A stretch of 64,000 nucleotides of DNA from Mallotus nudiflorus (taxonomy: Eukaryota > Streptophyta > Magnoliopsida > Malpighiales > Euphorbiaceae): positions 1,426,001 through 1,490,000 of the forward strand of contig CANTUR010000630.1 in the NCBI GenBank assembly GCA_947683625.1. Direction: 5' to 3'. Each line of letters starts with the position of its first letter. The first letter of the stretch is position 1. This document shows, one piece after another, positions 36,880-49,439 of the stretch. The notes under the pieces are model-generated. The model ran no database searches. It was given only the letters and a program-made list of their open reading frames with translations, and was not told where the DNA came from. The position numbers and the translations under genes were made by a program.

Positions 36880-37973
36880 CCCAAAAGATCAGATTAAAAC
36901 TCCATGGAAAATCAGTCTGATCCCATGAGCAGAGCAAGCAATAAAAAATACTTATGTATACATATATTTTGATTTGGGACTAAGCATCTATATTGTATAG
37001 TAGTGTCCTGTCCTAAAAAAAAAAAAAAGCATCGACAATGGTCATTGTTTGGCAAGAAATTTTCCTTATCTTTCTTTCTTGTTTGATGGACACTATACAT
37101 TGCACTACTTGTGCAACATGGCACTTTTTTTTTTTTTTAACAACTTTAGAGGTGGAGGAGAAGGGGATTCCAACTTCAACCTCGAAATAGTGTCAATCTC
37201 ATAGCTGAAATAGTTCAACCTTAAATGAATTGGCATCAACTTTTTTTTACTTTAGAGATAAGCGCCCTTAAAACTTAAACTCATGATATTCAAGATCATG
37301 GATTCTTTTCTTACCATTTCAACCAAATAAGAGACGATATATGATACTTTAAACTATTTATCTTGTAGTGATTTAAATAAAAAATATACAAAGGTATTCT
37401 AGATGTAAATTGTAAAGATATATGTATCTATATTCAATATTGAAATGATATAACAACCCAAGTTTCACATATTGTAACACAATAAGTTTTGTATATTTAA
37501 ATGATACCATTTGGAAATTTTATATATATAAAAAATAGTTTTAACTAGCATTTAAGTAGTTTTTAGGGAAAAAAAAAAAAAAAGAGAACACACATTAGAA
37601 GCCCAAATCATAGGAGCAATTGGATGTTATGATTTAGTGTACCTAAGGATGTCCAATGTTTTTTTTTTTTTTTTGAATTTTGTAATAAAAATGTTGCTTT
37701 TACTTTCGGTGATATGAGACTATGGTGTCCCCTTGTTTACCAAAGTTGGTGGCTTAGCTTATAACTAAGCAAAACTTTTTGAGGTTTTTTTATTTTATTT
37801 TATTACTATTATTATTTGTTTGTTCTGTTATTTAATAGTTATAACTATTTTAAATTGAAATCTAATAAACTAATAAGTAAAAGGATAAATTCTTTAAAAT
37901 TTATTATATATATATAATTTGAATTCAAAATTTTAAACTTAAGTTCATTATTATTTAGATGATTACATGCTGG

Positions 37974-37974
<1 letters not shown>

Positions 37975-38029
<55 letters not shown>
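37975..38029. repeat. (TTA)n microsatellite
   Basis: About 18 uninterrupted TTA triplets. Confidence 0.95.
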
Positions 38030-39041
38030 CACATTCCATTAGACAACATGATAACAAAACAATTTTATTAACTGAATTTTGGTTGCTAACAATCAAGAAT
38101 GGACTCTTTTGTCTCCTCTCCACACTCTCTCTCTCTATTTTTTTTTTCTCTTTGTGAATAAGGTATTAAAAATAATGTATGTGAACCCAATATGTCCCCT
38201 TTTATAATGAGAGCATCAATCAAACAAAGGATTGATGCAAATAAACTTCATTTTTTTCTTTTTTTTTTTTTCTTATTGGTTCTTTTGTATCTTTAAATTA
38301 ATGCAAATCTACCAATTGCGTTTTAGCCATATGCTAAAGTGCCAAAAGCATTGTTTTTTTAGAGTTCATAGTGATTAAAAAAAAACATAGCCTATTTGAT
38401 TAATTGTTGTAATAAAGCACATAAGTGCAATACATTGTGATTTTGACCAAGTACTAAAAATAGCAACGATGCCTCTTTAGATAATTCAAATCTCTCTACC
38501 AATATATTTTTTTTTTTTGGTCTCAAAACTTCAAAAAAAAATGTAAAAATAAATAATTTAAACTTCATCAACTTATTTCAACTATAATTCATTCTGACAT
38601 TTCAATATCAATATCAATTTTTTCTATCATTGAATTCAATAATGAGTTGTAGAATGATTCTTAGTTTAGGTTGAAATCATTGTATATGTTTGCAATTTGG
38701 AGGTTATAAGCTTTTGGTGTATTATAATAATTTTTTCCTTTGAATCATTATTGTTAATTTTCTTTTCCAAATTTTTAGCAAATGTTAAAGAAACATTTGG
38801 GCTGGGTCGACGCATCAATTGTGTTTTTTTGTTGAGGTTTAGAACAATGTCAAAGTGTGGATAGATCATGGACCAATCGAAGTCGCCATAAATGATGAAC
38901 GTGCATAACTCTTGTTGCCCAACCAATTAGCAACCATCGATGGCTATTATGATTTCATAAATTAATAGGCATGTGATGGTCATAGTTCTTTTTTCTTTCT
39001 TTTTTTTCACACTTATTTATAAATATTTTTAAAATGATTTT

Positions 39042-39846
39042 TGTTAGGATTTTGAATCAAATTGTAAAGAATTTGAATTGAATTTGGATGAGAAAAGTTA
39101 ATTCTTTGAAATTGTCTATGAAGACATACGATCATAATATAATTATGTCACAAGCCATGTCGAATTCTACTATTTTGTCTAGTAAGGAGCACGACCCAAA
39201 GCATAAACGTTTTTAGACCGTGTCGGAGAATAATTAATTTATAAATAATTTTAAAATTTTCCAAACAAATTTTTTTAGGGCCAAAGTTTAAGAGGTCTAT
39301 AAATATAAGATTTTTTAAGATGTCAAAGTGTAACACAAGATACAAGACAATTTAGATTTTGTAAGTTTTAGTGGTGACACAAATCACAATGTGGAGGTAA
39401 TTTGTGATGGAAGTCATGAGACACAAAACAATTTGGGGTTTGCAAGTTTGAGTGTAGGGGCTTGGGGCTTTCAAATATTGTATTTGTTCTCTAGGATTTC
39501 TAGAGAGGATTTCCTCTAAGATTTTAGAGAGTGTTTTCTTCTAAGTTTTTAAAAGGATGATTTATCTCTATGAGAGGTTCTGTAGGGTTTCTAGAGGGAT
39601 GTAAATTCTTCATGATTTATATGAGAGAATGATACAAAATTATAAGTTTGGATTTAATCAACTTAAAGGAAGTAACAACTTTTTATAATGTATTTTTCTC
39701 ATATAGTGAATAATTGGTATCTCTCAATGGATGTAGATAATTAAAAGTTGAACCACGTATAATCTTGTGCGTTTTTATTTTTCTGACTTTAATTTTATCT
39801 TGATATATTTATTGATTGATTTAATTGGGAGGATTTTTTCCCAACA
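39042..39846 (+). mobile_element. Solo LTR of a Ty1/copia retrotransposon
   Basis: The 805-bp block starts TGTTAGGATTTTGAATC and ends TTTTTTCCCAACA, the usual TGTTAG...CAACA ends of plant copia LTRs. It is flanked by perfect 5-bp target duplications ATTTT (39037-39041 and 39847-39851). Internal words such as ACCACGTATAATCTTGTGCG are like those near the 3' end of copia LTRs. No internal region follows, so it is a solo LTR left by recombination between two LTRs. Confidence 0.85.
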
Positions 39847-39851
39847 ATTTT

Positions 39852-41138
39852 ATTATTGTTATGGCATCATTTTTTTCATTACTAACACTGGGAATTATAA
39901 AAAAAATTGTAAATAGTATTGGAAATAACTTTTACGAAATAACCATAGCCTTTTTTTTTAATATATAGAAAAAGAGTTCATGTACTAATTTATTAATTTT
40001 TGCAAAATCTATATCATTCAAGAAAAATAAATAAATGATTAATTCATGTGACTGTAGTCATTTTCAAATATCTATTGCTATATTAATTGATTTATATAAT
40101 GTATTAATAAATGATGTTTCGAGTATTTCATCATAAGAACACTTTAGTAATTATAAAATTTTGAATTTGAATTTAATTAAAATTAAATGTTAAAAATTAT
40201 TTGATATATTTTTTTTCAATGGACAGCGAACAATTTACTGTTCAACAGTTAGAATTGAAGATGTTTCAGGATAAATACTATTATCTTACTAAGCAGAATG
40301 AAACGAATGCTTTTTGTACGATATTGTGTGTTAAACAAATTCAGGCATGTAATATCAGCGTAACAATATGAAGCCAATATGTCCGACACTACATCACGAG
40401 GAATGTGAATTAATCAATTAAGCTTCGAACAAAGCATGCCAAACGATATTTTTTCACATCATTTTAAAGACAATATTTAAAAAAATAATAATAATAAGAG
40501 AAAAATATAACAAGTTATTTTCCTCTTCTTTACAAGTCTGAATGTAGCTTGCAAAGGAATAAATTGATGAATAAATTTAAAATTTTTGCAAATAAATTTT
40601 AAATTTATTTAAATTAAACATATTTTATTAATAATAATTGATTTAGTTTTAAATAATTTTACAATATTTAAAAGTTGAAAATTCAAAATGAGTTTTATAA
40701 AATTTTTATTTAAACCAAACATATTTATTTGGATTTATAAATGAATTTCACAAAATTTAATGGAATGCATTTAAACTAAACATATTCTAAAACTCTTAAG
40801 AGTGCTTTTAAAGGTTAAAATCCCCTAATCATAGAAAGAAGTTTGAAAATCGGACGGTAAATAAATCAAGCCGCCACAAACTATTTGAAATTTAGCTTGA
40901 TAAAAATTTATTTGAATTCATACATTGAAATTCATTTAATAGATGAATTGAATTCAAACTATGTAAAACTCGAATTATAAGACTTATAAACAAGTTCAAA
41001 TAAGAAGTCATAAGTTGAATTATAATTTTTTTTATATTAATAATTTAATTTTAGATATATAATATATAAATTTATATTCATGATAAATGTAAAAATAATT
41101 AAAAATATATTATTACAAAAATTATTATTTTATGATAA

Positions 41139-41180
<42 letters not shown>

Positions 41181-42960
41181 AAATGCTAAGCCTTGAAATC
41201 ATTAAAATTAAATTGTGACAAGTGTTTATCCTCATAATTCAATATTCACTTATACTTAATTTTTAGAATTTTGAGTATTTTTCTTTAAAAAAATATTTAA
41301 AAAATTATTTTTTAAACCATATGCAATTCTGTTTTTTCCTATGAAACTGTATTGTTTTTAATGTAACTAAAATACTATTATATATATTTTAATACTATTC
41401 AAATTCTATAGATATTTATATATGATATGTTTTTCTACCTTAAATCACTCAAATATTTATTTTCAAACCATTAAAAATTTTATTTTAAAAAAAAAATTAA
41501 AAGTATAATAATATAATAATTATTTAGTATTATTTTTCAACTAAAACACTACTATACATACTCTAATACTCATCTAATAATTTTAAAACTAATCTTATTA
41601 TAACTAAAAAATTATGGTAATAAAAATTAAATTTATAACTAATCTTATTATAATTATTTTTTTTTTCATTTGGAGAACCATACTAAACCCTCTATGTAAG
41701 TTTTATTTTATATATGTATATACTATAATTTAAATATTTCACTAATAAAATATATTAAAATATAAATAAGTAATTTATTAATAAGTAGCTCACGTAACGC
41801 TCAGATAAAATACTAATATATATTAAATGTTGAGCCCTAAAATTATTAAACAAAAAATTTGACAAGTATCTAATTTTATATTTGAAGTATTCACTTGAAA
41901 AAGTTAATATGTTAAACTATTAAAAATTCTAATTTTTTAATAGCTATTTAGTATTATTTTTTAATAAAATACTACCATACATATTTTAATACTACTCAAA
42001 TTTTAAAATTATTTATATATTACATATTTTTCTACCTTAAATCACTAAAAATATTTTTTCTAAACCATTAAAAAAATTACAATAATTACTTAATATTATT
42101 TTTTAATTAAAATACTATTATACATACTTCAATACTAATATAATAATTCTAAAAACAAATCTTATCAATCTAATAATTCTAAAAATAAATCTTATTTTAA
42201 CTAAAAATTTATGACAACAAGAATTACAGAAAATAAAATAAATATTATTTATTTTATTTTTAATTTATTTAATTATTTTTCTATTCAAATTATTTATATA
42301 ATTATTTTATTTCATAATGCGTTGAGTCATAATTAATTTATTTTAAATTTTTAATAAATAAATTTTATTTACAATTTTTATTTTTTAACTTATTTAAATT
42401 TGCAAATAACTTATAATATCAGGTATTAATGTGCGATAGCCAACTAAATTATAAACTAAGTTAAAATTAATTAAAGCTTGTTACTCAAAAGAAAAAAAAA
42501 ACTAATTAAAACTCAGCTCAATTGGAAGGTTGGATATGCTAACCCACAGGTATATGTGTATTTAATAAAAAAAAAAATCATATTTAATAAAAATTATCCA
42601 TTTTTTTTCCTTTTTTTCGAACTTGATAAATTATCAAATTGAAATTGGCGTGGATATTCTTAACCTGAAAATAAATGTTCCACGCGTTACCTAGATGAAA
42701 AAAAAAATACTAAAAAAGCAAAAACCACATAACTGTTCCGTAACTTGGAAGAAAGCCCAATTACATGAAGCCACATTTGAAGATAGGATATCCAAAAAAA
42801 CACACTTTTCCCATTCACGAAAATTCCTGACTTTGTATGTATAAATAATAAATAAAAGAACATCAAAACCTTCATTGACCAACAAGTTACCTTAGCATCG
42901 TCCATCCATGAAGTAAGATAGAAACGCCAAAACCAGAAATGAGCAATTCCTCTCTGAAAA
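39852..42960. other. AT-rich intergenic region with a diverged direct repeat
   Basis: No gene is recognised. It contains a TA microsatellite (41141-41177) followed by two related non-coding blocks described separately. The last part (about 42690-42960) is the promoter side of the CUE-domain gene; overlapping minus-strand frames there have no known product. Confidence 0.5.
41178..42210 (+). repeat. Diverged direct repeat, two copies about 640 bp apart
   Basis: Copy 1 (about 41178-41640) and copy 2 (about 41820-42210) share, in the same order, TTAAATG.TGAGCC(T)TAAA, a TGACAAGT word, TTCACTT, TTTTTCTACCTTAAATCAC, AAACCATTAAAAA and a TAATTCTAAAA/CTTAT block. The copies are much diverged. They could be LTRs of a short element or a tandem MITE; no clear ends were found. 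Confidence 0.5.
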
Positions 42961-42991
42961 CAAAAATAAATGAGTTAGGTTAAAATTAAAA

Positions 42992-43142
42992 AAACCCTAA
43001 TTCAAATAAAACAATAATTTGATTGATTTATAGACAGGTAGCAGTTGAATTCAGTGATTGATTGTGGAATTAGGTGTTGGATCGATCGATTGGTGGCGCT
43101 GTATGTTCCAGAAAAGAGAATTGAAAGAGGAAATTAGGGTTA
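42992..43142 (+). promoter_or_regulatory. Telo-box pair upstream of the CUE-domain gene
   Basis: AAACCCTAA at 42992-43000 and the reverse-oriented TTAGGGTTA at 43134-43142 lie within 200 bp before the start codon at 43190. The second is probably in the 5' UTR, next to a GA-rich leader (43150-43180). Confidence 0.45.
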
Positions 43143-43189
43143 GATAGGAGACGCAGAGGAAGAAGAGGAGGAGGAGAGAAATTGAAACT

Positions 43190-45952
43190 ATGTCTGCAAT
43201 AGTGTGCGGGAAGAGATCTTTTTTTGAAGAATTGACCGTAACAAGCCCTCCTGCATCTGCCTCTAAGAGATTCCGTTGTTCTTCTTCTTCTTCGTCATCA
43301 TTTTCTCCTCCAAGATCCCATCTTTCAATCTCTCCTTCTTCTTTATCTTCTTCTTCTAATAACCCTTCTTCTTCTTCTTTTTCGCTTTTGATCGATAAGC
43401 TCATTTCTCTTTTTCCTGATATGGATAAACAGGTTTCATTTTTTGACTTTTTTTTTTTCGGTTTTTTCTTGATTTATTAATTTATTTTGTTCCTAATTCA
43501 TTATTCATTATTCATTATTAAGGGATTGGTTTTTTGTGTGTTTGTTGTTTTTGTGGGATTATAGATTATTGAGAGGGCTCTTGAAGAATGTGGGGATGAT
43601 TTGGATTCGGCCATTAGAAGTTTGAACGAGCTTCGTTTGGGATCATCTGCTGATAATAATAATAATAATAATAATTTGGAATCGAATGCTGTTGTTAGAT
43701 CTGATTTGGAATCTAATGGCGTTGTTAGATCTGATGTAATTCTTGATGCTAACCTTCAGCCACAAGGTATGTATTTATCAAATGAAATAATTGTAATTCC
43801 ATGATCATGTATTTGCATGTGCGTGTGTTGTGTTGATATTACAAATTTATTGAGGATAACATTGTAAGACGTTAGTTTTAGGTGTTAAAATCATTTTTGT
43901 TTCACGTAGGCACTAACCCATCTTTGTTTGATGCTCTGAATGAGCATTGGAAATACAATAACTTTGCTTCTGCTCTGTATTCCTTATTTTCAAGTACATG
44001 TCTATTGTTATACCCATTTCTATTTCTTGTTGTCTGTCATGACTTTGATCCAGGAAACTGGATTCTTTTCTTTCATGTAGCTCGTTTTGTTGATTGAAAA
44101 TTGTACTGTTGTCAGGGTTCTCATGTTTTTGCACATCATCTATCCATTCTTTTCTGTAAAACACTCCTATTCCCTCCCTCTCCCCTGGGTGCTATCTACT
44201 CGTAAACATTCTGGTTTGGCGGTCTCTCTTTAGTTATCCTCATTTAACATTTGATTAAGTGACATGTTAGATTTGGTTTTAACATGTTTGCTATTGTCTT
44301 GACTTGATTCATAGGACAGTCGATATTTTTTTTTCCCTTTTATCATCTCTAACTGGAGAATGTTGGAAATTAGGGAGGTTTCCTTGTAAAAGTTTGTAGG
44401 AAGATTTTATGTTTTGTATGGCTATAATTCTATTGCTTTTCTTTTGTTCTTTCCATTTCAAAATATGCTTTTGTTTTCCCTTTCCTCTAGAACTTTCTGA
44501 TCTGCTAGTTCTTACCTTATTTAGGTTCATCATGCTCTCTGCCTTAAGATGAGATGTGCCTAATATGATTTAGGCATATATGTGATGGATCTTGTACTTC
44601 TTTTAAAGCCAAAAACCAAAAAAAAAAAAAAAAAAAAGAAGAACTCAGGTTCTGACAAGTTCCTCTCAATATGTGCCTCAGGTGAAATATGCATAATGTG
44701 ATTTCAGTGCTTTGGTCAGCCATCTCCCTGTGGGTGTTGTGGTGCATAAATAGCATTAATGAAGATTTAAGATTATATGAGATTTTGTTACTGATTAGGT
44801 CTAAAGCTTTACAATATATTGGAAACAATGTGTGGATAGATAATGAATATTACAAAGTTTTTTCTTTATGCTAGGGATAAATTTGTCTCTCAAGAGGGAA
44901 GATGTTTTTACAAACATTTAGTAACTACACTTATTTTTGATACTGAAGAGGCAGTCAGGACTTGATACTGTTTTCAGTATGAGTCTCTATTTACATCTAT
45001 TTGTGTGCATGCATGCTCATTTTATTGTAACTCCTGATTGAAGTACGTTGTGATCTCTTTGATACTTGTTTGTCTGTCATCCATTACATCTGTTCATTCA
45101 TTCAGATGAAGCTTGTTGATCATGAGAATAAGAGTCTCAATCCGAGAAGAAAAAAATATGGAAAAATCATATTATGTATCTCATAGGTTGTTCAGTATCT
45201 TAATGGACAGAACAATATTTTGTTTCAGGTATAGCAATAACTAATGCAGAAGCTCCACCAACTGATGATCCAACAGCATCAACTCAACTTCCAAAGGATG
45301 GTGCAGATTGGGTAGAACTATTTGTTAGGGAAATGATGAGTGCCTCCAACATGGATGATGCTAGAGCACGTGCTTCAAGAGCACTAGAAGTACTGGAGAA
45401 GTCCATATGTGCACGCGCTGGTGTGGAGGCAGCCAAAAGCTTTCAGCAGGTTATTATCCTTTACCCCTCTCTTTTGATGTTGGTTTCATTTGTTCAGTTG
45501 GCTATCTGATTTTTGAGGGGGAGAAAGAAATGGTAGGGCTAATGTTGAATATTTCAAAAGGTATTGATGTGCTTGCTTCATCTTTTCAGGAGAACATGAT
45601 GTTGAAGGAACAAGTACAAGCACTGATTCAGGAAAATGCACTTCTCAAGCGTGCTGTAGCTATTCAGCATGAGCGCCAGAAAGAGTTTGACGATAGGAGC
45701 CAGGAGTTGCAGCATCTGAAGCAGGTGGTGTCTCAGTACCAGGAGCAGCTGAGAGCCTTGGAGGTTGAGCTCTAACTCCTGAAATACTTGTTTTCCCTTT
45801 TCCAGTTTGTATCCTGCAATTCCTGACTCTAACATGTTGGCATCTTTGACGCAATTTTCTGCCAGGTGAACAACTATGCATTGACAATGCACCTGAAGCA
45901 GGCTCAGCAAAGCAGCTCTATTTCAGGCCGTTTCCACCCAGATGTCTTCTAG
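43190..45952 (+). CDS. CUE-domain (ubiquitin-binding) protein with C-terminal coiled coil
   Basis: Five exons (43190-43432, 43565-43766, 45229-45449, 45590-45763, 45866-45952) join at GT-AG sites to 308 aa. After a Ser-rich N-terminus (residues about 15-60) comes a CUE-like helical domain at about 63-106 (LIDKLISLFPDMDKQ, then IIERALEECGDDLDSAIRSL), the fold that binds monoubiquitin. An Asn run encoded by an AAT repeat and a 10-aa tandem duplication (LESNAVVRSD/LESNGVVRSD) follow. The conserved middle (DGADWVELFVREMMSASNMDDARARA) and a coiled coil (ENMMLKEQVQALIQENALLKR through QYQEQLRALE) precede the tail VNNYALTMHLKQAQQSSSISGRFHPDVF. The layout matches Arabidopsis At5g32440-type proteins, whose molecular role is not well defined. 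If intron 4 is retained the frame ends after 3 more residues (VEL) at 45773-45775. Confidence 0.88.
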
Positions 45953-48503
45953 TAGAAGCGATTGTTTTCTTTCTTGATGGATTCTATCATAGTACGATAA
46001 GATCCATTTCAGTACTATATTGTGCAATCATTTGGTGCTGCAGATGTGGCTTTTTTATGTTTCCATGCTAAACCAGATGGCATACACTGTTAAGTTGTTG
46101 TCTGGCGTTGGCTTGAAGATGTGTTTTATGTTCAGGAATCAAATACTCGTAGGTTTCATGATTAACAGTCGTGTTAATAATTTATATGCAATACGAAAAG
46201 AAAGGGCATCTCTTTCTATCCATCCTTACATTCTCTGTTAACTTGTCATTAAATTATGCATCACTGTAATCTGATCTAAATACAACATGATATGGTTTTG
46301 ACTTTTTGATTTCTCTTTTTTAAAAAAAAAATCATTTCATGTCTGTAAAGAGGTCAGAAGTTTGAAACACTACTAAATTAAAATAAAAAACGAAAGGGTT
46401 TAACTTGGAAGCAAACATGAACATCAGAACTGATTCATTTCATAATCCGTCTTTTCTACAAACTCCTGTTTCTGCTTGTGTACGCAACCTGTAATTTTAC
46501 TTTTGCACATCCAATCACTGTTATCTGCTGCTAAACTTGAACTTTTTCAATATCAATAGTTTTATAAGAGGACGACAATAGTGGGGTTGGGTTTCTAATT
46601 TTGAAATAATAGTGATTAAATAATTAATCAAAGGCTTTATATATATGTATAATTTTTGTCTTTTCCAGCCTAAAAAAGCCATCTGTAATCAGACTATAAT
46701 TCCTAAACTTGTCAAAAGAAAAAAAAAAGGAAGTTGAATGGGCCAAATTGTCTAATTAGCAGAGAAAGTGCTGTGGTTTAGAACTGTGGACCACTCTTAT
46801 TGATGCCTGAATTGAGTAGTGCCTTTGACATGTGGAAAGGGAGCAAGGAATTGCCTTTCCACACATGCAAGGTTTTCATTTGTGCCACTGGCCATCGCAG
46901 CTTTCTTCGCAATCAATCCCTTCCTCTCTATGCATACATAAATAAAGGGAACCTCACACAATATATATATTTTTTTTTCTTTTTAATGGATGCCAAAATC
47001 TCATGCTGTGTGGCTGCAGATAAAGTTACATTAGCGAGTTCATAAATCACATATAGGAAACTTGCTGTTACTATCAAATTTAATTTAGGGCTACCTATAA
47101 TTTCTGTATTTGTTCACTATTGTCCTTTTCCTTTAGCATTATTGTCATTGTCTCATGTGATATATATATATGAAGAAATTTTATCACCATTATCAATTCT
47201 CCACCCTTCAAAATGCAAATTGTATTTATCCTTAGCTTATTCATGTCATTTGAGAAATAGTCCAACTGACTTAGACAAAAAAAATCTGACAGGTTTCATA
47301 TGTAATAACTTTTTTTGAAAAATTTTTAAAGAGTAATTTTATATTTTAACATTTTTTACATATAAACTTTTATAATAAATTTAGATATGTAATTTCTACT
47401 TTAGCTATTATTGATGTTGCAATAGCTCTCTCATTTGTCATATTACATTAATTGACAATGTTGAATCAATATATTCAAAGTTACTAACGTAATATCATTT
47501 ATTTTAATTCATTACAAAAAATTAATTAGATATTGAAATTTATCAAAATATAGAATTATAGGATAGTTTTTCTTGTATTTTTCTCTTCTTTTTATGAAAA
47601 GAATATGCACCAAGCTACTTAAAAAAATCCATCTCCATAAGGTTGATAGGATTTACATCTAAAAAATTCGAAACACTTGCGTTAGAGTCCCAAATTTTGA
47701 TCAGCAGAATGATTTATGTAGCTATAGTAACATGAATAGTAATGTTGATGGGTAGTGAAATTCTTTTCACTCTTCTCTTCTATTTGCATGCCACATACCA
47801 CATACCACTGTATATGAGGAGCATGTATATTTATCGCTACTAGTGACATTTATCGTTCTCTGATTAGAATAATTTGCAGAAGGAAGCAGAATCATATCAT
47901 TCTAGGCTTTGCTTTTTTCATGTTTCCACTTCCTTTATAAAATTCTGTAAAAAGCAAAAGCTAATCTGACATTACAAAAAAAATTCCTTGATGAGCTTAA
48001 TTTTTTTTTTAAACAATTAATGAGCTAGCTTAATTGGGAATGTCCATGAAAAAACTCACTTATATACTTACATTCAGAAAAATATTCACATAATTCAAAA
48101 CCAAATACAAAATATAAACAAAAAAAAATTCAATGTCCAACATTTACATGCAAAAAAAAAAATAAAACACACACACACACACAAAATCAACTCCAACTAA
48201 AGCCCTAGCAATACTTGTTCAACTACAACTTCTGCACACATCAAGATTACAAACTACTATTATATCCTTGGCAAATTTTCCTAACTAATAAATGTTAGAT
48301 AAGAGAGACCATCCATGGCTCTTCTTGCCTCTGCAATTGAGCTCTCTGTGATGATGTATATAATGAAATTAAGCTTCTAAATTACTTAATATGTGTGTGA
48401 AGTGCAAGTTTATACATATAAATTAGAGATAAAGAGAGATTTGAAAAGAGGCTTAATGAGGTTAAAGAAAGCATACAATTGTGCATGAAATGGTGTAAAG
48501 ATA
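45953..48503. other. Region between convergent CUE-domain and calmodulin-like genes
   Basis: It contains the 3' UTRs of both genes and AT-rich spacer. Open frames at 46020-46241 and 46800-47045 have no recognisable product. An AC dinucleotide run lies at about 48167-48183. Confidence 0.5.
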
Positions 48504-49214
48504 TTAGAAGACATGAATAAGCTTTGTGCTTCCACTTCTCATCATCTTCTTAAACTCATCAAAATTGACCATTCCATCACCATCCATGTCAATCTTTTTG
48601 ATCATTTCTTTACAATCTTCTACTCTTTGCCCTTCTTTTAATCCTAAAGAAGACAACACCAATCCAAGCTCTTCCACTGATATTAACCCATTTTTATCCC
48701 TATCAAACACATCAAAAGCCTCCTTCAAATTTTGATCATCCTTCTCCTCAAGACTGCTCTCTCTTTCTTCTTGATCTGATGATGATGCAGTACCCATAGA
48801 CTCACACAACAGGCAAAACTCTTCAAAATCTATCAATCCATCTCCATTAGAGTCAACTTTCATCACCATTTCTTCAACTTCTTTTTCTGTCATAAAGATT
48901 CTTATGTTCTTGAATGAATCTCTAAGCTCCTGCTTTGTTATGAACCCATCACCATTCTTGTCAAAAGTAGCAAACACGCTCTTGAGCTCATCCTTCTTAT
49001 CTCTTCCATCACCATCATAATTCTCTAAGCAACTCTTTTTTTCTTTCTTTGGGGAAGCTTCTGCAGCAGTAGAGGATGGAGGGCACTCTTTATTCTTGAG
49101 GAAGAGGAAAGATTGAAGCCATGCATATAGTTTCTTGGAAGGTAAATAGAAGTAAAGATTCAGGAAGCCAACCAAGAACAAGACCAACAATAACAAGATA
49201 GTGGCTATCACCAT
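48504..49214 (-). CDS. Calmodulin-like protein with N-terminal membrane anchor (CML3/5/7-like)
   Basis: This is a single-exon gene of 236 aa. Residues about 3-24 form a strongly hydrophobic segment (signal anchor), followed by a Lys/Ser/Pro linker. Four EF-hand loops follow: 85-96 (DKNGDGFITKQE), 121-132 (DSNGDGLIDFEE), 171-182 (DRDKNGLISVEE) and 209-220 (DMDGDGMVNFDE). All begin with Asp and end with Glu, so four Ca2+ sites are expected. An acidic spacer separates the two EF pairs. The anchor plus four EF hands matches the endomembrane CML5 group. The start is the ATG at 49214 (context AAAAATGG); the frame stays open upstream but has no ATG there. The product probably decodes Ca2+ signals at endomembranes. 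Confidence 0.92.
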   Translation of the reverse strand: MVIATILLLLVLFLVGFLNLYFYLPSKKLYAWLQSFLFLKNKECPPSSTAAEASPKKEKKSCLENYDGDGRDKKDELKSVFATFDKNGDGFITKQELRDSFKNIRIFMTEKEVEEMVMKVDSNGDGLIDFEEFCLLCESMGTASSSDQEERESSLEEKDDQNLKEAFDVFDRDKNGLISVEELGLVLSSLGLKEGQRVEDCKEMIKKIDMDGDGMVNFDEFKKMMRSGSTKLIHVF

Positions 49215-49397
49215 TTTTATTGCTCTTGAAAAAACTATTTGCAAGGATAGGAAGCAAGAACAAAAAAAAAAAGACAAATTTGAACAACTGTAAGTAAGTA
49301 GTTGTTGAGGAAGAAGTTAGTACCTAAGTACTAAGTTAAAGAGAAGTCTTGAAGAAAAAAAAAAAAAGAAGATTGAAGAGTAGCATTCAAGAAGGTT

Positions 49398-49439
49398 ACG
49401 CGGTATTTGGTGAGAACCTTTCGATCCCACAAACCGCGT
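49398..49439 (-). promoter_or_regulatory. Inverted pair of CGCG elements near the CML transcription start
   Basis: ACGCGGT (49398-49404) and ACCGCGT (49433-49439) are exact reverse complements separated by 28 bp, about 185-225 bp upstream of the CML start codon. The (A/C/G)CGCG(G/T/C) core is the binding site of CAMTA calmodulin-binding transcription factors. A TATA-like run lies just upstream on the gene strand (about 49453-49472). CAMTA control is inferred from motif only. Confidence 0.45.

Larger units (their letters stand above)
34180..39036. other. Gene-poor AT-rich region with several microsatellites
   Basis: No coding gene is recognised. It holds CA/TA repeats (36484-36535), TA repeats (36841-36876), a TTA repeat (37975-38029) and several poly-T or poly-A tracts. 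The Asn-rich open frame at 37845-38123 (-) is a translation of the TTA repeat. Confidence 0.55.

Noticed and set aside
37845..38123. Asn-rich open frame on the minus strand
   Set aside because: It is the translation of a TTA microsatellite with no other coding signal.
39852..39880. TGGCATCAT word after the solo LTR, like a copia primer-binding site
   Set aside because: A perfect ATTTT target duplication already lies between the LTR end and this word, so the word is host sequence.
42687..43404. Minus-strand frames at the start of the CUE gene
   Set aside because: They run antisense to exon 1 and the promoter. The Glu-rich translation mirrors the Ser-coding TCT repeats of the real gene.
49215..49287. 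N-terminal extension of the CML frame up to about 49277 or 49287
   Set aside because: The extended frames begin with TTG, not ATG. The first in-frame ATG is at 49214 and opens directly into the expected hydrophobic anchor.
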